A stretch of DNA of 14,552 nt from Christensenella sp. UBA3770 (GTDB taxonomy: Bacteria > Bacillota > Clostridia > Christensenellales > CAG-1252). Position numbers and translations under genes: made by a program. Of this stretch, positions 12,646 to 14,552 are shown piece after piece. The DNA is taken from the NCBI GenBank assembly GCA_002371075.1, contig DFFS01000003.1, positions 1 to 14,552 of the forward strand, read 5' to 3'. The first letter of the stretch is position 1. Each line of letters opens with the position of its first letter. Below the pieces are notes generated by a model, which did not search any database, was not told the origin of the DNA, and saw only the letters and a program-made list of their open reading frames with translations.

Positions 12646-13959
12646 ATGGATAAACTTACCGTAAAAGACATTGACGTAAAAGGCAAGAGATGTTTGGTCC
12701 GCGTGGATTTCAACGTTCCGATGAAGGACGGCGTGATCACCGACGAAAACCGCATCAACGGCGCTCTTCCCACCATCAAGTATTTGGTGGATCAAGGCGC
12801 TAAGGTCATTCTTTGCTCGCACCTGGGCAAGCCGCACAACGTCCTTTCCGAAGGTTGGGGTCTCAACAAAAAGGAAAAGGCAAAGTTGGAGGCTCTTCCC
12901 GAGTCGGAGCGCGCTGCCGCAGAGGCGGAGATGATGGCAAAGGCGGCAAAGGACAGGACCAAGCTTTCCTTGAAACCCGTTGCCGTTGCGCTCAGCAAAA
13001 AGCTCGGGCAGGAAGTGAAGATGAGCGACGATTTCGTGGGTCCCTGCTCCGACAAGCTCGTTGCCGAGATCAAGGACGGCGAAGTGATCCTTCTTGAAAA
13101 CACCCGTTTTGACAAAGGCGAGGAGAAGAGGGACGAAGCCCTCTGCAAAAAGCTCGCTTCCTACTGCGACGTTTACGTCAACGACGCGTTTGGCACGGCG
13201 CACCGCTCTCATGCCACCACGGCGGCGATCGTGGAATACGGTTTTGTAAAAACCGCGGTCTGCGGCTTCCTGATCGAAAAGGAGCTTTCCGTCATGGCGG
13301 ATACGTTGGAAAACCCCGCTCGTCCCTTTGTGGCGATCCTCGGCGGCGCCAAAGTTGCCGATAAGCTCAACGTCATCGACAACCTTTTGAACAAGTGCGA
13401 CACCTTGATCATCGGCGGCGGTATGAGCTACACCTTCCTTAAGGCAATGGGCTACGAAGTGGGCACCTCGCTCCTTGATGAGACCAAGATCGATTACTGC
13501 AAGGAGATGATGGCAAAGGCGGAGAAACTCGGCAAGAAGTTCCTTCTTCCCATTGACGTGGTCACCACCGCTGAGTTTCCCGATCCGATCGACGCCCCCA
13601 TTGAGACCATCGTCTTTGATCGCGACAAGATCCCCGCGGATAGGATGGGCATGGACATCGGTCCCAAGACCCGCGAGCTTTATGCTTCCGCCGTGGCTTC
13701 CGCAAAGTCCGTCATTTGGAACGGACCGATGGGCGTGTTTGAGAACCCCATTCTTGCGGCGGGCACAATGAGCGTTGCCAAGGCTCTTGCCGAGGCAAAG
13801 GACGCCATCACGATCATCGGCGGCGGCGACAGCGCGGCTGCCGTTGCGCAACTTGGCTTTGCCGATAAGATGACGCACATCTCCACGGGCGGCGGCGCAA
13901 GCTTGGAGCTCTTTGAAGGAAAAGTGCTTCCGGGCATCGCTTGCTTGAACAACAAATAA
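12646..13959 (+). CDS. pgk: Phosphoglycerate kinase
   Basis: Glycolytic transfer of phosphate from 1,3-bisphosphoglycerate to ADP. The product of 437 residues is longer than the usual 390-400. N-domain substrate motifs: RVDFNVPMKDGVITDENRI (19-37) and CSHLGKP (57-63), LLENTRF, and NDAFGTAHRSHAT. C-domain nucleotide motifs: FVAILGGAKVADKL, WNGPMGVFE, and the GGGDSAAAV loop followed by HISTGGGASLE. About 35 extra residues lie between SHLGKP and SLKPVA (roughly 64-105), charged and probably helical (KKEKAKLEALPESERAAAEA). They replace the short loop near the substrate-binding face. ATG 12646 has a good ribosome binding site. tpiA follows after 39 nt without a terminator, so the two are co-transcribed. 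No gap gene precedes it. Confidence 0.97.
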   Translation: MDKLTVKDIDVKGKRCLVRVDFNVPMKDGVITDENRINGALPTIKYLVDQGAKVILCSHLGKPHNVLSEGWGLNKKEKAKLEALPESERAAAEAEMMAKAAKDRTKLSLKPVAVALSKKLGQEVKMSDDFVGPCSDKLVAEIKDGEVILLENTRFDKGEEKRDEALCKKLASYCDVYVNDAFGTAHRSHATTAAIVEYGFVKTAVCGFLIEKELSVMADTLENPARPFVAILGGAKVADKLNVIDNLLNKCDTLIIGGGMSYTFLKAMGYEVGTSLLDETKIDYCKEMMAKAEKLGKKFLLPIDVVTTAEFPDPIDAPIETIVFDRDKIPADRMGMDIGPKTRELYASAVASAKSVIWNGPMGVFENPILAAGTMSVAKALAEAKDAITIIGGGDSAAAVAQLGFADKMTHISTGGGASLELFEGKVLPGIACLNNK

Positions 13960-13998
13960 TCAGCGTTTTACGCAAATAAAAAAAGAGAGGTATTGAAA

Positions 13999-14552
13999 AT
14001 GAGAACTCCCATCATTGCCGGAAACTGGAAAATGAACAACACGATCGCCGCTACCAAGGCGCTCGTCACCGAATTGATCCCCCTTGTCAAGGACGCAAAG
14101 GCGGAAGTCGTGATCTGCACGCCGTACACCGATCTTGCCACTGCGGTGGAGCTGACCAAGGGCACCAACATCAAGGTTGGCGCAGAAAACGTGCACTGGG
14201 CTGAAAAAGGCGCTTTTACGGGCGAGATCTCCGCGGATATGCTTGTGGAACTCGGCGTGACCTACGTCATCATCGGCCACAGCGAGCGCAGACAGTACTT
14301 TGGTGAGACGGATCAAACCGTCAACGCACGCGTCAAGGCGGCTCTTGCAAAGGGTCTTAAGCCCATCATCTGCGTGGGTGAGACGCTGGAAGAGCGCGAG
14401 GGCGGCAAGGTGGAAGAGGTGCTTGTGCGTCAGACCACCGAGGCGTTTAAAGACATTGCGAAAGAAGAGCTTGAAAACATCGTCGTCGCATACGAGCCCG
14501 TTTGGGCGATCGGCACCGGCAAGACCGCCACGGCGGAAGTTGCCAACGACAC
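13999..14552 (+). CDS. tpiA: Triosephosphate isomerase (3' end outside window)
   Basis: Interconverts dihydroxyacetone phosphate and glyceraldehyde 3-phosphate. About 184 of the expected 250 residues are visible. All three catalytic residues are in view: K11 in GNWKMN, H94 in IIGHSERR, and E166 in YEPVWAIGTGK, where the flexible loop 6 begins. GAGAGG (13985-13990) serves ATG 13999. It lies 39 nt after pgk and likely shares its promoter. Clostridial operons often continue with phosphoglycerate mutase and enolase, but the window ends here. Confidence 0.97.
   Translation, partial: MRTPIIAGNWKMNNTIAATKALVTELIPLVKDAKAEVVICTPYTDLATAVELTKGTNIKVGAENVHWAEKGAFTGEISADMLVELGVTYVIIGHSERRQYFGETDQTVNARVKAALAKGLKPIICVGETLEEREGGKVEEVLVRQTTEAFKDIAKEELENIVVAYEPVWAIGTGKTATAEVAND

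Noticed and set aside
12631..13878. A 415-codon open frame on the - strand opposite pgk
   Set aside because: It lies wholly inside pgk, has low-complexity His/Arg-rich composition typical of antisense shadows, no family motifs, and pgk is certain.

Overview
The window comes from a moderately GC-rich, endospore-forming Bacillota genome, most likely an uncultured member of class Clostridia. This rests on SpoVT, a SpoIVFB-type intramembrane protease, a SpoVB/MurJ-family flippase, and two gene orders typical of spore formers: minD-minE-spoIVFB-(B12 radical SAM)-(DUF2344), and spoVT-flippase-mazG. All genes I can support lie on the + strand. I saw no insertion sequence, prophage gene, tRNA, rRNA or CRISPR array.

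Layout. 1-722 is the C-terminal part of a homodimeric glycyl-tRNA synthetase, closed by a terminator hairpin (766-805) that abuts the minD start codon. 806-2800 is a tight cluster: minD, a short minE, a 66-codon membrane protein where SpoIVFA would be expected, and a SpoIVFB-like M50 protease. A new promoter overlapped by a perfect AT palindrome (2794-2836) drives the coupled pair of a B12-binding radical SAM protein and its DUF2344 partner (2854-5294). A sugar-type MFS carrier with an unusual extracytoplasmic insertion follows (5355-7160).

7161-7550 is a 390-bp gap without a protein gene, and the most unusual part of the window. It holds two related, structured ~120-nt elements in opposite orientation (7159-7282 read on the - strand; 7416-7536 read on the + strand), separated by a stretch with its own hairpins. 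Each folds into a long closed stem, and several stem pairs differ between the copies while pairing is kept, as expected of a conserved RNA. The + strand copy is the leader of an amino-acid kinase gene (ProB-like, 7551-8375), which ends at a clear terminator.

8422-12529 is a second unit. A good sigma-G-type promoter precedes spoVT, then come the flippase, a MazG protein carrying what looks like a vestige of the YabN methylase domain, and a DusB-like tRNA dihydrouridine synthase, all overlapping or nearly touching, ending in a terminator. From 12585 a strong promoter with a CG-repeat spacer drives the glycolytic pair pgk-tpiA; tpiA runs off the window.

Functionally the window mixes housekeeping (translation, division-site placement, glycolysis, tRNA modification, nucleotide clean-up) with sporulation control (SpoIVFB for sigma-K activation, SpoVT as forespore regulator, a spore-cortex type flippase). 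All family calls come from reading motifs and gene order; no database search was run.
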